Shown: piece after piece, positions 1-8,023 of the stretch
How the letters are laid out: each line of letters opens with the position of its first letter
How positions within the stretch are numbered: position 1 is the stretch's first letter
From: Sporosarcina luteola
Lineage (GTDB): Bacteria; Bacillota; Bacilli; Bacillales_A; Planococcaceae
Direction: 5' to 3'
Length of the DNA stretch: 64,000 bases
NCBI GenBank assembly: GCA_014204635.1
Contig: JACHLS010000016.1
Coordinates: 1-64,000 of the forward strand
The notes under the pieces: generated by a model
Told to the model about the DNA's origin: nothing
The model's database searches: none
What the model saw: the letters and a program-made list of their open reading frames with translations, nothing else
Program-made: the position numbers and the translations under genes

Positions 1-89
1 ATTCCCGCACTACCAGTCAGCTATACATTTCCGCCACGACGGCATGTTAGGGACTTTCACCCATTAGAGAAAAGCACTGCCAAGCGCAC
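1..89 (-). mobile_element. Group IIC intron, 5' end (cut by window edge)
   Basis: Read on the minus strand from position 89, the sequence starts GTGCGCTTGGCA and carries GGGTGAAAGTCCC about 30 bases later. This is the usual 5' end and early domain I of bacterial group II introns, and resembles the well-studied Oceanobacillus IIC intron. It begins immediately after the T-rich arm of a rho-independent hairpin (90-123), which is the classic insertion site of class C introns. The reverse transcriptase/maturase and the 3' end would lie to the left of base 1 and cannot be seen. Identity rests on motif recall, not on a search. Confidence 0.8.
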
Positions 90-123
90 AAAAGAAGCCC
101 TTCTATATGAAACGGCTTCTTTT
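90..123 (-). terminator. Terminator of the ArsR-type gene; intron target
   Basis: Perfect 10-bp arms AAAAGAAGCC / GGCTTCTTTT with a 14-base loop, 5 bases after the stop codon at 129-131. The intron 5' boundary abuts the end of the T-run. Confidence 0.85.
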
Positions 124-128
124 ACTGC

Positions 129-818
129 CTATTCGTTTGGGTAATCAAAGAACTGTTTAAATCCCTTTTTTCCTGCATCCGTTATGGTAACAGCACGAAT
201 TGAAGGGGCTTGGACAATCCACCCTAATTCTAGAAATCTTACCATTAGCTCATTGCCTAAGGAGCCGCCAAGATGGTGATTTCGCTCACTCCAATCAATG
301 CAGGCATGAGAAAACGAACGCCGTTTCTTTTTCAATACATCCAGATCCACACCAAAGTCAGCAAGAAATCGGGTTCCTGTTCGCGTCACCGCAAACTCTT
401 TTTGTTCTTTCTCCAAATAACCAGCAGACACCATGAATTCCGTTATTCCGACGCCTAATTTTCCAGCTAAATGATCATAACAGGTCCTCGCGTCTTGAAG
501 GAGCTTTAACTGAGTTGATTGTTTTAACGAACGAATTTCAGGTGGAGGTGAGATTACCAGCAACGATTCTAAAAGGGCAGCAACTTCAGCATTAGCCAAT
601 TGAAAATAACGATGGCGTCCCTGTTTCTCCACCTTTACAAGATTCCCCTCAACCAATTTCGATAAGTGAAAGCTGGCTGTTTGGGGTTTGATCCCTGCCA
701 TGTAAGCTAATTCAGTGGCAGTGTGAAAACGTCCATCCATTAAACTCGTTAAAATAGATGCGCGAGAGGCTTCTCCAAGTAAAGAGACAACTTGAGCCAC
801 ATTTGAATTAATACTCAT
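129..818 (-). CDS. ArsR-family winged-helix transcriptional regulator
   Basis: 229-residue DNA-binding regulator. The N-terminal ~90 residues form an ArsR/SmtB-like winged helix (LGEASRASILTSLMDGR, then the recognition helix KPQTASFHLSKLVE and the wing GRHRYFQL). A C-terminal ~120-residue domain has no clear metal-binding cysteine cluster (a single Cys in the TCYDHL helix, another in SHACIDW). The ATG at 818 is preferred over the more upstream ATG at 890 because AGAAAGG lies just before it. It is a single-gene unit ending in its own hairpin. Such long ArsR relatives often control nearby efflux or detoxification genes, but no target is evident here. Family call is firm; ligand unknown. Confidence 0.85.
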   Translation of the reverse strand: MSINSNVAQVVSLLGEASRASILTSLMDGRFHTATELAYMAGIKPQTASFHLSKLVEGNLVKVEKQGRHRYFQLANAEVAALLESLLVISPPPEIRSLKQSTQLKLLQDARTCYDHLAGKLGVGITEFMVSAGYLEKEQKEFAVTRTGTRFLADFGVDLDVLKKKRRSFSHACIDWSERNHHLGGSLGNELMVRFLELGWIVQAPSIRAVTITDAGKKGFKQFFDYPNE

Positions 819-900
819 TTCTATCAACCTTTCTTCATTCCACACTTCGATTATAGTTGAAGTGTGCATGACGAACAAGAAGGAGTTCAAATGTTGTTGC

Positions 901-1236
901 TTACTTCTCCTGGATTTTCACAACCGTTCCCACCGGTACCTTTGCCGCAAGTTCTAGAACATCTTTGTTATACATTCGGATACAGCCATGTGATACAGCT
1001 TTCCCAATCGAGGACGGATTGTTGGTCCCGTGAATGCCATAATGCGGCCTGGACAACCCCATCCAAAACGCTCCAAAAGGACCCCCAGGATTCCGTTGTT
1101 TGTTAATTATTTTATACGTCCCAATTGGAGTGGCAGTCACCATTTTCCCTACAGCTACCGGGTATGTCTTAACAAGCCGATCATTCTCATACAGCCGTAA
1201 TTGCCGCTTGGATACAGATACTTCAATTCGAAACAA
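901..1236 (-). CDS. L,D-transpeptidase, YkuD domain, no signal peptide
   Basis: 111-residue protein consisting almost only of a YkuD/ErfK catalytic domain, which forms 3-3 peptidoglycan cross-links or attaches proteins to the wall. The active-site signature is complete: HGTNN near residue 69, then SHGCIRM with the catalytic Cys near residue 85. The start is TTG at 1236 with AGGAG a few bases upstream. It lacks a signal peptide and a LysM domain, unlike B. subtilis YkuD, so how it reaches the wall is unclear. It is transcribed toward the ArsR gene, with only 82 bp between its stop and that start. A close match in length to many short Bacillales homologues. Confidence 0.88.
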   Translation of the reverse strand: MFRIEVSVSKRQLRLYENDRLVKTYPVAVGKMVTATPIGTYKIINKQRNPGGPFGAFWMGLSRPHYGIHGTNNPSSIGKAVSHGCIRMYNKDVLELAAKVPVGTVVKIQEK

Positions 1237-1378
1237 TCTCCTATCCCCTTTCCCTTATCGTTCCCCTAGTATATGAACATCGCTATGAAACGGCGAGAGG
1301 GGGATGCTAGTTTAGGGATCCGCAAATCGGGAAAACAAAAAGCAGAACAAAATGAATTTCGAGAAGGAGGAGCATTTC

Positions 1379-1576
1379 ATGAAAAAGAAAATGGCACTCG
1401 CTGCACTCGGACTAGGGGCTGCATACCTCATGCGAAATAAGGATGCCCGGGAGAAACTCTCAAGCCAATTCGATTCATTCGGTTCCTCGCCTATGCGGGG
1501 CGAGAAATCAAATACGACGACAAAATCACAAAATTCCGGTCGTCGTAAAGGATTGCTCGGCAATCTATTAAGCTAA
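1379..1576 (+). CDS. Small protein with Gly/Ala-rich N-terminal segment
   Basis: 65-residue hypothetical protein. ATG at 1379 follows a strong GGAGGAG site. The N-terminus (MKKKMALAALGLGAAYLMRN) is a short hydrophobic stretch followed by charged residues (KDAREKLSSQF) and a basic Ser/Asn-rich tail. Its first 30 residues are clearly related to the 46-residue protein at 11152-11292, which shares the GLGAAYLMRN core and a following AR-KL motif, so this is a small paralogous family. The hydrophobic segment may sit in the membrane; no function is known. Confidence 0.7.
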   Translation: MKKKMALAALGLGAAYLMRNKDAREKLSSQFDSFGSSPMRGEKSNTTTKSQNSGRRKGLLGNLLS

Positions 1577-1612
1577 CGTTGTATGTGCCAAAAGCCTGTC
1601 CAACATATGAAA

Positions 1613-1669
1613 ACAAACAGCAAGGTTCGGAACCGTGTTCGCGATTTTTTCCGATCCCTTGCTGTTTGT
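1613..1669. terminator. Terminator hairpin with ACAAACAGCAAGG arms
   Basis: Perfect 13-bp arms (ACAAACAGCAAGG and its complement) around a 31-base loop, followed by a T-rich run. It lies between convergent genes and can serve both. The arm sequence recurs in the hairpin at 17941-18024. Confidence 0.8.
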
Positions 1670-1708
1670 CTTGCTTTTCTAGAAAGAGGGCTATCCAAGA
1701 TTAAATAT

Positions 1709-3145
1709 TTAATAAAAGGAAATTTCCTCATAATCAATATCGTAAATTAGGTGCCCTATTGCCTCGATACGCTCTTCATCCAACTGCTGCATAAATTCTA
1801 CAAATCTTGTGTCCCACTCTTCTCTAGCTTCCGTACCGTCCGCAACAATCTCTAAAAAAGCTCTTGTATCTCCTCTTAACTCTTCATAAAATACAATTTT
1901 ACTGAAAACGGCCAATTCTATATCCCAAAATGCGGCAAATAGTGAATCATATTCATCACCATACAAGCATTCTGAGTTCAGTAAATCCAGATAATCATGC
2001 AGTGAAACAACATGCTCTCGGATGAGGCTTACTTTATCCGCTTTTGTATCGCTCTTCATGATTCGGTCCACTAATTCTCTCATTTTCATATCATTCATCC
2101 GGTCGTGTTCATGTAACATGAACACGATTGATTTTTCGCGCTCCTCCTCTTCCTTGATGATTAACTTATCAAAACTGGCGATTTCAGCCGATATATTTAC
2201 CCTTTGAATCAATTCATCCCGGTATAGATGGATATAAGCGATCAGCTCTTGATCTATATCTAATTCCTCTTGGATCTGCTCAACTGCTTTATGAATCAAT
2301 TTAGATCTTTTGTCAGGATCACTAGACATAAACAATTGATCCAGCTCGTTATATTGAACATCTGAAATTCTGATTTGATTGGCACTTCCGCCGGACAGCA
2401 CTGAGAAGACAGCATTATTTAGTATTAACTCAAATATATTAAATAGCTCAATGCTATAGTTAAAGCGCATTTTCTTCCCGAAATTTTTCAGAACAAATAA
2501 CACATCTTGATGTAGAAAAAAGCGGCAGAATTTCGTCTCCAGTAAGAAGCGCTTTACATACTGTTTCATGTAAAAGACACCTTGAAGTTTCATGTCATCA
2601 ACAGCTAAAGGATAGTCAATGCTTGCCATCGTATTTTGTCCTTCAAAGACAATATCATAGTTGTTCATAAATACAGGTAATGATTCATCAATAGTCATGT
2701 TATAAGCATCAACGGGAACATCTAATCTCAAAATTTTTATCGTCTGATACAGTTGTTTGGCTTCTTCAAAGTACTGTTGAAGTAATTCAATGCCTTTGGA
2801 ATGGATGTTCTTTACGGTCTCTACACCCAGATGAGTGATCGCATCTTCCGGTTCCGTAAACTGAAGAGTATAGGCGTCTAAGGCATACAAGAGAGATGTC
2901 AAAATCCCTTGCGCTGTATCTGATGACACCGAAGTACTTTCTCCTTTGGTATATTCTCGAATCAAATATTGAAGAACTTGCATAATCTCTACCTGAATTC
3001 GGTAAGCTTCCTGACTGGAAATGAGCCCCGCCCGCTGACCTTCATTTAAGAGAGACAACGTATATTGGCTTTGTTTTAACATTGAGCGATTTAGAGTAAT
3101 AGATGAAACCGATCGAGAATGATCTTGCGATTGATTTAATTCCAT
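1709..3145 (-). CDS. DUF6179-like protein of unknown function
   Basis: 478-residue, mostly alpha-helical, acidic cytoplasmic protein without signal peptide or membrane segment. It looks like the uncharacterised DUF6179 family (recall, not searched). No nucleotide-binding loop, HExxH or other catalytic signature is visible; the C-terminus is very acidic (EEWDTRFVEF, EERIEAIGHLIYDIDYEE). Its ATG overlaps the last 10 bases of the upstream gene at 3136-3615, so the two are translationally coupled and probably form a complex or pathway pair. Function unknown. Confidence 0.7.
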   Translation of the reverse strand: MELNQSQDHSRSVSSITLNRSMLKQSQYTLSLLNEGQRAGLISSQEAYRIQVEIMQVLQYLIREYTKGESTSVSSDTAQGILTSLLYALDAYTLQFTEPEDAITHLGVETVKNIHSKGIELLQQYFEEAKQLYQTIKILRLDVPVDAYNMTIDESLPVFMNNYDIVFEGQNTMASIDYPLAVDDMKLQGVFYMKQYVKRFLLETKFCRFFLHQDVLFVLKNFGKKMRFNYSIELFNIFELILNNAVFSVLSGGSANQIRISDVQYNELDQLFMSSDPDKRSKLIHKAVEQIQEELDIDQELIAYIHLYRDELIQRVNISAEIASFDKLIIKEEEEREKSIVFMLHEHDRMNDMKMRELVDRIMKSDTKADKVSLIREHVVSLHDYLDLLNSECLYGDEYDSLFAAFWDIELAVFSKIVFYEELRGDTRAFLEIVADGTEAREEWDTRFVEFMQQLDEERIEAIGHLIYDIDYEEISFY

Positions 3146-3615
3146 GTTTTATCATCTCTTTCAAATGATGAGTTACCACGGATCAAATCGCCTCTAAAGT
3201 TTTCTGCCATTTGTTCCATCTCACTCCTTACCAGCTCCACTGAGCCTGCACACGGACCGTTAAAAAACGTCATTATCTGATCGATTAACTTTATGTCGCT
3301 AATCTTATCTTCTGTTTCATTGCGCAGGTAATAAAAAATCTCCTGAAGATCATTTAACGTTTCCACATAATGATTCGGATCCATATAAGGTGAAGCGGCA
3401 TATACTTCAATTAACTCTTTTAGCACCTCATTGCTCAGCTCGACTCGTGCATAGTCGTGAAGTACTTTATTTCTAAACGTGATCATTGTTGTTACATCGT
3501 TGGGCGTAAGAACCAAGCCGTATTCTTTCGTTTTTTCGTTTAAGACAAGCAGTTCTTTCACTGTGTTGGACTGAGGAGATAATTGGATGGCATTTATCAA
3601 ACGGGAGAAATCCAC
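3136..3615 (-). CDS. DUF6323-like protein of unknown function
   Basis: 159-residue helical protein, resembling the DUF6323 family which is typically found next to DUF6179. It starts at GTG 3615 with GGAAGGATG upstream and overlaps the next gene by 10 bases. Conserved-looking segments are VLTPNDVTTMITFRNKVL and YVETLNDLQEIFYYLRNET. No catalytic motif is recognised. An AT-rich inverted repeat (3663-3697) lies about 50 bases upstream and could be its operator. Confidence 0.7.
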   Translation of the reverse strand: MDFSRLINAIQLSPQSNTVKELLVLNEKTKEYGLVLTPNDVTTMITFRNKVLHDYARVELSNEVLKELIEVYAASPYMDPNHYVETLNDLQEIFYYLRNETEDKISDIKLIDQIMTFFNGPCAGSVELVRSEMEQMAENFRGDLIRGNSSFERDDKTWN

Positions 3616-3653
3616 TACTTTTCATCCTTCCTAAATTTTTATTGATAAAACAG

Positions 3654-3697
3654 TTGACTTTTAATTATTAATGTGATATAATTAAATATTAATAATT
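3654..3697 (+). promoter_or_regulatory. Sigma-A-type promoter inside a 10-bp inverted repeat
   Basis: TTGACT (3654-3659), 17 bases, TATAAT (3677-3682) on the plus strand. The perfect arms AATTATTAAT (3663-3672) and ATTAATAATT (3688-3697) flank the -10, so a dimeric repressor could bind here. The region also lies upstream of the minus-strand DUF6323/DUF6179 pair and may serve both directions. Confidence 0.6.
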
Positions 3698-3755
3698 TCA
3701 AATGACATTTAGTTTATCCCAATTACTTAAGATTGTCAATATATGTAGGAACTCA

Positions 3756-3787
3756 AAAACCCGTCTGCGAAGCAGACAGGTTTTTTT
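3756..3787 (+). terminator. Terminator with no gene before it
   Basis: GTCTGC-GAA-GCAGAC stem extended by ACC/GGT, followed by seven T. On the plus strand it ends a transcript of about 100 nt from the promoter at 3654-3682, in a stretch without any coding region. Confidence 0.7.
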
Positions 3788-4055
3788 CATGCCATAAACT
3801 TTACCAAACTTGTTTCCCATACTTATCATTCATTTTTAAAATCTCTTCTCTCCTCCTAAATGCAGCATGTTTTTCCCTTGCGTCCAATTTCGCCATTATC
3901 CGTTAACTAAATTTCAATAGACTGAGTAGCCAGCAGATAGCGCCAACAAAAAAATTTAACTTTTTTAAAATATATTTTAATTAACGGATGTATATTTTTT
4001 TATAACATGATACTTTTGTCAGGAAGGTACTATATGTTAAAAAGGAGATGTTGTT

Positions 4056-5078
4056 ATGAGAAGAAACGACTGGCCATCGGTAAACTGGAAAGTTGAAAAC
4101 CCTGAAACTTGTAAGATAGACTCCGCAAAGCTATCAGAAGTTGAGTCTATTGTAAGAACCGAATACCACAATCTAAACGGTTTGGTAGTTATCAAAAACG
4201 GTTTTATTGCTTATGAAAAATATTTCAACGGATCCAGCTCAAATGATTTACATCATGTGGCATCTGTCACGAAAAGCATAGTGTCTGCTCTCATAGGAAT
4301 CGCTATAGATGCAGGGTTTATTAAAAACGAAGATCAGAAAGTGCTAGACTTTTTCCCCGAGTACGTTGCTGATCCTGTTCATCAGCAAAAACAGGATATT
4401 TCCATTCGCCATCTACTTACGATGACAGCTCCTTATGCATTTGAGGATTGGCATGAACCATTGGACAAGATGTGCATGGAATCCAATTGGGTAGAGTATG
4501 CGCTGAATATGCTTGGTCAACAAGGAACAGTTGGAACGTTTAAGTATTCAACTGCCGGTGCACATTTACTTTCAGCCATTATCACGCGAAGCACCGGCAA
4601 AAGTTCTCGTGAGTTTGCTAATGAATATTTATTTAAGCCTATTGGCATGAAGGAGATACCCTTATTTGAAATAGAATCATATGACTATGATCATTTATTC
4701 GGAAAAGATGTAAAAGGATGGGTGCATGATCCAAATGGTTACACTACCGGAGGTTGGGGACTTACGCTTACCACACGCGATATGGCTCGATTTGGTTATT
4801 TATATCTGAATCAAGGCAAGTGGGATACGAAACAAATTATCCCCCAGCACTGGATTCAAGAAACAACTACAATGAATAGCAATAATTACGGTTATCTCTG
4901 GTGGTTGCGTGAGGAGAACGGAGTGTTTGCATACGTCGCATTAGGTGACGGAGGGAATGTGATCTGTTGTATTCCCGAACAGGATATAGTGATAGCAATC
5001 TCCTCGGAATTTATGGTGAACCCTGCGGATAGATGGCCACTAATTATGGAATACATTATTCCTGCTGTATCAGCCTAA
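4056..5078 (+). CDS. Serine hydrolase, class C beta-lactamase/esterase fold
   Basis: 340-residue penicillin-binding-protein-like serine hydrolase (Pfam beta-lactamase family, COG1680 type). The catalytic SxxK is SVTK near residues 70-73, the second motif is represented by YSTAG near residue 168, and GDGGN near residue 301 takes the place of the KTG box. There is no signal peptide, so it is probably a cytoplasmic esterase or amidase rather than a true beta-lactamase. ATG 4056 follows AAAAAGGAGATG. It is a single-gene unit followed by a hairpin at 5180-5214. Substrate cannot be told from sequence. Confidence 0.88.
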   Translation: MRRNDWPSVNWKVENPETCKIDSAKLSEVESIVRTEYHNLNGLVVIKNGFIAYEKYFNGSSSNDLHHVASVTKSIVSALIGIAIDAGFIKNEDQKVLDFFPEYVADPVHQQKQDISIRHLLTMTAPYAFEDWHEPLDKMCMESNWVEYALNMLGQQGTVGTFKYSTAGAHLLSAIITRSTGKSSREFANEYLFKPIGMKEIPLFEIESYDYDHLFGKDVKGWVHDPNGYTTGGWGLTLTTRDMARFGYLYLNQGKWDTKQIIPQHWIQETTTMNSNNYGYLWWLREENGVFAYVALGDGGNVICCIPEQDIVIAISSEFMVNPADRWPLIMEYIIPAVSA

Positions 5079-5179
5079 ACTTTGAAGTCTAGGGGAGTTA
5101 GAGCTTAGGAAGTGATTTGCACAGAAAGCATTCAGCCTAAGAATAGTTATTTTCAATCTTTGACCTGCAAAGGTCCCGT

Positions 5180-5214
5180 GGGTTGGCCCTCAAGTCCAAC
5201 CCTTTTGTTTTTTT
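5180..5214 (+). terminator. Terminator downstream of the serine hydrolase
   Basis: GGGTTGG/CCAACCC arms, 9-base loop, then TTTTGTTTTTTT. Confidence 0.85.
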
Positions 5215-5352
5215 ACGTATGCCCCGCTGCTTACATACATAACGTGTAACATTCAACAGCTTTCAAGAGAACAGGAATAACGGAAACTGTACTCGGCACC
5301 GAATCATCCTATCGTCGCTATATCCGACGGGTCTAGTACTAGTTTTTTTATT

Positions 5353-6130
5353 GAACGCCAAATAAATCGGGCGGACGACAGATCAACCAGATGAGCGCCA
5401 GAATGTCAGGACGAACGCCAGAAAAGTCATGATGAACGCCAAATAAACCAGACGAACGCCAGAAAGTCGTGATGAACGCCAAATAAACCAGATGAACGCC
5501 AGAATGTCAGGATGAACGCCAATTCAACCAGATGAACGCCAGAAAGTCGTGCTGAACGCCAGATAAATCAGATGAACGCCAGAAAGTCATACTGAACGAC
5601 AGATCAACCAGATGAGCGCCAGAAAGTCGTGCTGAACGACAGATCAACCGGACGAGCGCCAGAAAGTCAGGCTGAACGACAGATCAACCAGATGAACGCC
5701 AGAATGTCGTGCTGAACGCCAAATAAACCAGATGACGCCAGAATGTCAGGATGAACGCCAATTCAACCAGATGAACGCCAGAAAGTCGTGCTGAACGACA
5801 GATCAACCGGACGAGCGCCAGAAAGTCGTGATGAACGACAGATCAACCAGATGAACACCAGAAAGTCGTGATGAACGACAGATCAACCGGACGAGCGCCA
5901 GAAAGTCGTGATGAACGACAGATCAACCAGATGAACACCAGAAAGTCAGGACGAACGCCAAATAAACCAGATGAGCGCCAGAATGTCATGATGAACGCCA
6001 AATAAACCAGATGAACGCCAGAAAGCCATGCTGAACGCCAAATAAACCGGATGAACGCCAGAATGTCGTGCTGAACGACAGATCAACCGGACGAACACCA
6101 GAAAGTCGAGTGGCATGCCAGATAATCTAG
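5353..6130. repeat. Tandem array of ~38 twenty-base units (40-bp higher order)
   Basis: About 780 bp made of 20-base units beginning GATGAACGCCA (or GAACGAC, GAGCGCC, GAACACC). Two unit types alternate: one continues GAAAGTCGT or GAATGTCAG, the other AATAAACCA or GATCAACCA, so the true period is 40 bp. Only one unit (near 5731) has lost a base. Since 40 is not a multiple of 3 the array is not selected as coding; stop codons fall in most frames. It sits between two plus-strand genes, after the serine hydrolase terminator. Units have no spacer/repeat pattern of CRISPR and no transposase is near. Confidence 0.95.
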
Positions 6131-6338
6131 ACCAGCACCCTTCCGTCAATCCACCTTGGCAACACCACATAAAAGCTCAAATCGAAATTGACATCCGACA
6201 CTCAGTAAAACCGACAATTTTCTACCAAATTCCCTATCTAACTTGTCTAATTATTCATTTATTAGTATACTCATAGAAATCAATCTGGCTCCATCATTTG
6301 GCAAAGGAGCCATAACTTTATCAAAGGAGGAGAGCACG

Positions 6339-7985
6339 ATGTTTTCGAATGCTTGGGATCGTCTCTGGGGCATGCATGATCAGGTGAAGGATTTATTTCG
6401 ATTTTTCTTCCACCCGAACAGCTCTGAAATGGCTTCGGGCGGTGGTAACGGACAACCGGTCGGGGTGAAGAATGAGGGAGGAGGACGTGAGTCTCGAAGT
6501 TATTCGCCCGCTCAATTGATTGGACTTATTTTAGGACCGCTTTTATTTTTCCTGACGCTGGCCTTTTTCCAACCAGCTGACCTTTCTCAGGAAGGGGTCG
6601 CCATTTTAGCGAGTACGCTTTGGATTGCCACTTGGTGGATTACGGAAGCGATTCCGATTCCGGTCACTTCTTTGTTGCCGCTTGTACTCTTTCCTTTATC
6701 GGGTGGCCTGGAAGTGAAGCCTACCGCATCGGCATATGGGGATGAAAACATTTTCCTTTTCATGGGCGGATTTATGATTGCCTTGGCGATGGAGAAATGG
6801 AATTTACACCGCCGGATCGCCTTAACAATCATTTCATTGATTGGTACGAATATGGACCGTATTGTGTTGGGCTTCATGGTGGCAACCGGTTTTCTATCGA
6901 TGTGGATTTCCAATACGGCCACTGCCATGATGATGGTGCCCATCGGACTTGCGATCATCTATCAAGTCTCGGATGCTTTGAAGGATGATCCATCTATTGA
7001 TACCTCTAAAGAAAATTTTGGATTCGGGAAGGCACTTATGCTCGGAATCGCCTATTCTGCATCACTTGGCGGCATTGCCACATTGATTGGAACACCCCCG
7101 AATACCTTGCTTGCAGGGGCCATCGATAAGATGTACGGCATTGAACTGTCTTTCGCGAAATGGATGCTGTTTGGCGTTCCTCTATCTTGGACTTTCATTT
7201 TAATTACGTGGGTGTATCTCGTCAAATTCGCATATCCTTCCAAACTGAAGACTCTGCCGGGAGGAAGGACGATTATTCATAATGAGAAAAAGAAGTTGGG
7301 CAGTGCTTCTCCTGAAGAAATCATCGTTTTTATTATCTTTTTATTGGCAGCGCTTTCATGGATCACACGGTCGTTTATTCTTGAGAATTATATACCGTTC
7401 ATTAAAGACGGCGTCATTGCCATGACCTTTGCCATTCTTTTATTCATTATTCCTTCCATCAAGAAAAAAGGAGACCATTTGCTCGATTGGAATACTGCCG
7501 TGAAACTGCCTTGGGGAATTCTCCTTCTCTTTGGAGGTGGGCTGGCCATCGCGGCAGGCTTTGTCAGCTCCGAATTGTCTGTTTGGATCGGTTCCCAATT
7601 ATCCGGGCTCCATGGCGTCAATGTATTGGTTGTCATTCTTATTGTCACGACACTTGTCATCTTCCTAACGGAGATTACGTCGAACACGGCGACCGCGTCC
7701 ATGATGTATCCGATCATGGCATCTCTAGCTGTTGCTCTTGGTTTCCATCCTTACGCATTAATGATCGCTGCCGGTGTCGCCGCTTCTTGCGCCTTCATGC
7801 TTCCGGTCGCTACACCGCCGAACGCTGTAGTTTTCGGCTCGGGATATTTGCGCATTCCCGACATGGCGAAAGCCGGGTTTGTGCTGAATATCGTTGGTAT
7901 TATTCTGGTAACAGCTGCAATTTATTTGCTATTGCCGCTTATATGGGGGATCGATTTGACAACCCTCCCCGAATCGTTCAAATAA
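6339..7985 (+). CDS. SLC13/DASS-type sodium:dicarboxylate (anion) symporter
   Basis: 548-residue membrane transporter with about 12-13 hydrophobic segments. The two diagnostic SNT motifs are present (WISNTATAMM and TSNTATASMM), each followed in its repeat half by a TPPN loop (TPPNTLLAG and TPPNAVVFG), matching the inverted-repeat anion/sodium sites of VcINDY and SdcS. Likely imports succinate, malate, fumarate or a similar anion with Na+. ATG 6339 is chosen because AAAGGAGG lies 8 bases before it; an earlier in-frame start has no ribosome site. The ~80-residue Gly-rich N-terminal extension (GGGNGQPVG) is unusual but common in Bacillales members. Single gene, bidirectional terminator at 7989-8023. 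Confidence 0.92.
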   Translation: MFSNAWDRLWGMHDQVKDLFRFFFHPNSSEMASGGGNGQPVGVKNEGGGRESRSYSPAQLIGLILGPLLFFLTLAFFQPADLSQEGVAILASTLWIATWWITEAIPIPVTSLLPLVLFPLSGGLEVKPTASAYGDENIFLFMGGFMIALAMEKWNLHRRIALTIISLIGTNMDRIVLGFMVATGFLSMWISNTATAMMMVPIGLAIIYQVSDALKDDPSIDTSKENFGFGKALMLGIAYSASLGGIATLIGTPPNTLLAGAIDKMYGIELSFAKWMLFGVPLSWTFILITWVYLVKFAYPSKLKTLPGGRTIIHNEKKKLGSASPEEIIVFIIFLLAALSWITRSFILENYIPFIKDGVIAMTFAILLFIIPSIKKKGDHLLDWNTAVKLPWGILLLFGGGLAIAAGFVSSELSVWIGSQLSGLHGVNVLVVILIVTTLVIFLTEITSNTATASMMYPIMASLAVALGFHPYALMIAAGVAASCAFMLPVATPPNAVVFGSGYLRIPDMAKAGFVLNIVGIILVTAAIYLLLPLIWGIDLTTLPESFK

Positions 7986-7988
7986 AAG

Positions 7989-8023
7989 AAGGAAGTGCGG
8001 TCAAAGGGCTGCACTTCCTTTTT
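7989..8023. terminator. Bidirectional terminator
   Basis: AAGGAAGTGC/GCACTTCCTT arms with T-run on the plus strand and A-run before it; shared by the convergent transporter genes. The last codons of the minus-strand MFS gene fall in the loop. Confidence 0.85.

Noticed and set aside
5353..6130. CRISPR array
   Set aside because: Units are joined without unique spacers and no cas gene is near.
5946..6170. 74-codon minus-strand frame in the 20-bp array
   Set aside because: Falls in repeats whose period is not a multiple of 3; composition odd and no ribosome site.
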